From the NCBI RefSeq assembly GCF_015710575.1, contig NZ_CP065373.1, positions 992,001-1,056,000 on the forward strand: a stretch of DNA of 64,000 nucleotides, written 5' to 3'. How positions within the stretch are numbered: position 1 is the first letter of the stretch; every line of letters begins with the position of its first letter. The translations under genes were made by a program, and so were the position numbers. The notes beneath the pieces were generated by a model. That model did no database searches and was not told where the DNA came from. It saw nothing but the letters and a program-made list of their open reading frames with translations. Positions 63,467 to 64,000 of this stretch are shown piece by piece. This DNA is from Mycolicibacterium mengxianglii (GTDB taxonomy: Bacteria; Actinomycetota; Actinomycetes; Mycobacteriales; Mycobacteriaceae).

Positions 63467-64000
63467 ATGGATCTGGACCTGCGTAAGCTGCGGTACTTCG
63501 TGGCCGTCGCCGAGCATCAGCACTTCGGCCGGGCCGCCCAACAGCTCTACATCGCCCAGCCCGTGCTCAGTCGCCAAATCCGTTCACTGGAAAGCGAACT
63601 CGGTTGCGCACTCTTCGTGCGAACCACCCGCAACGTCCAGCTGACCCCGGCGGGGCAGGTGCTGCTCGACGAGGCCTACGGCTTGCTCACCAGCGTTGAC
63701 TCGTCGATTCGCCGGGTGCACGAGGTCGACCGCGGTGTGCAACGCCTGGTGGTCGGGTTCATGCCCGGGTTGCACGTCTCCGCTGCACTCCGCGAGTTCT
63801 CCGTGCTCCACCCCGATGTGGAGCTCCAGTTGCTGCCGTTGAAGTGGTGGGAGCAGGATGCCCCGCTGCGTGACGGTCGCGCGGATGTCGGGTACCTGCG
63901 CCGACCCTTCGATGACGCCGGTCTGCGTGTCGTTGCCGTGGGCATGGAATCGAAGGTCGCCTGCCTGCCGGTCACCCATGTGCTGGCCGGCCGCCGCCGG
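63467..64000 (+). CDS. LysR-family regulator, 3' end outside the window
   Basis: 178 codons are visible of an expected ~300. The N-terminal helix-turn-helix (LRYFVAVAEHQHFGRAAQQL; QPVLSRQIRSLE) is canonical and is followed by the start of the ligand-binding domain (QRLVVGFMPGLHVSAALREF). It is divergent from the NmrA-SDR operon across 68 bp, the standard layout for a LysR regulator and its target. No frameshift is seen in the visible part. Confidence 0.92.
   Translation, partial: MDLDLRKLRYFVAVAEHQHFGRAAQQLYIAQPVLSRQIRSLESELGCALFVRTTRNVQLTPAGQVLLDEAYGLLTSVDSSIRRVHEVDRGVQRLVVGFMPGLHVSAALREFSVLHPDVELQLLPLKWWEQDAPLRDGRADVGYLRRPFDDAGLRVVAVGMESKVACLPVTHVLAGRRR

Noticed and set aside
1..64000. CRISPR arrays, transposases, integrase or attachment sites, tRNA or rRNA
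   Set aside because: None seen by inspection on either strand. The non-syntenic blocks carry no visible mobility genes or flanking repeats.

Overview
The window is high-GC actinobacterial DNA from a mycobacterium, most likely a rapidly growing Mycolicibacterium-type species. The evidence is gene order. It follows the M. tuberculosis Rv1237-Rv1275 neighbourhood closely: sugB-sugC, corA, lpqZ, an Rv1245c-like SDR, kgd, Rv1249c, Rv1250, Rv1251c, lprE, deaD, Rv1254, Rv1255c/cyp130, Rv1257c, tap and udgB, then after large insertions an Rv1261c-like nitroreductase, an Rv1262c-like HIT protein, amiB2, a relic of an Rv1264-like cyclase gene, the Rv1272c/Rv1273c ABC pair, lprB and lprC. Many 4-bp start/stop overlaps, GTG starts and leaderless-looking promoters also fit mycobacteria. 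The calls rest on family and synteny knowledge plus motifs read directly; no database search was possible.

Region by region. 1-2352 is the end of a trehalose-type importer operon (sugB fragment, sugC, a Sufu-domain protein). 2354-10675 holds corA, lpqZ, an SDR, a secreted DUF732 protein, the large 2-oxoglutarate enzyme gene kgd and Rv1249c. 10805-15695 holds two MFS drug-efflux-type transporters and an FAD-linked oxidase. 15692-19730 is a leftward lprE / RecB-like nuclease-helicase / oxidase unit. 19817-28510 holds deaD with an acyltransferase, a siderophore-interacting-type flavoprotein, a secreted protein, the CYP130/TetR pair, a GlcD-like oxidase and tap; udgB follows at 28581-29384.

29516-36552 is the most unusual part. 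A complete peptide/metal-type (Dpp/Opp/Nik) ABC importer with an extra FmdE-like protein runs rightward. Two small glutamine-amidotransferase-like proteins run leftward to meet it. Each outer end carries a 17-of-19 match to the IdeR/DtxR iron box. This looks like an iron-repressed uptake cassette whose substrate is unknown.

36640-38132 holds an LLM flavin oxidoreductase and a deazaflavin nitroreductase. 38146-46231 is a predicted catabolic cluster: a GAF/PucR-type regulator divergent from a NitT/TauT-type importer, a metal-dependent amidohydrolase/decarboxylase, an FAD aromatic hydroxylase and a cupin, with a perfect 49-nt palindrome between the last two genes. 46228-52025 holds a HIT protein, a DUF2293 protein, a VOC protein, an AraC regulator, the cyclase relic, amiB2 and a hypoxanthine/uracil-DNA glycosylase. 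52058-56148 is an FMO / acetoin-reductase-like SDR / GAF regulator module with a long inverted repeat between the divergent genes. 56261-61753 holds a small leaderless gene, the heterodimeric ABC pair and lprB-lprC. 61792-64000 holds an SDR, an NmrA-like protein and a truncated LysR gene.

No tRNA, rRNA, CRISPR array, transposase or insertion sequence was seen. No gene-free gap exceeds 300 bp; the longest, about 180-210 bp, are at 3458-3667, 12071-12282 and 36461-36639.
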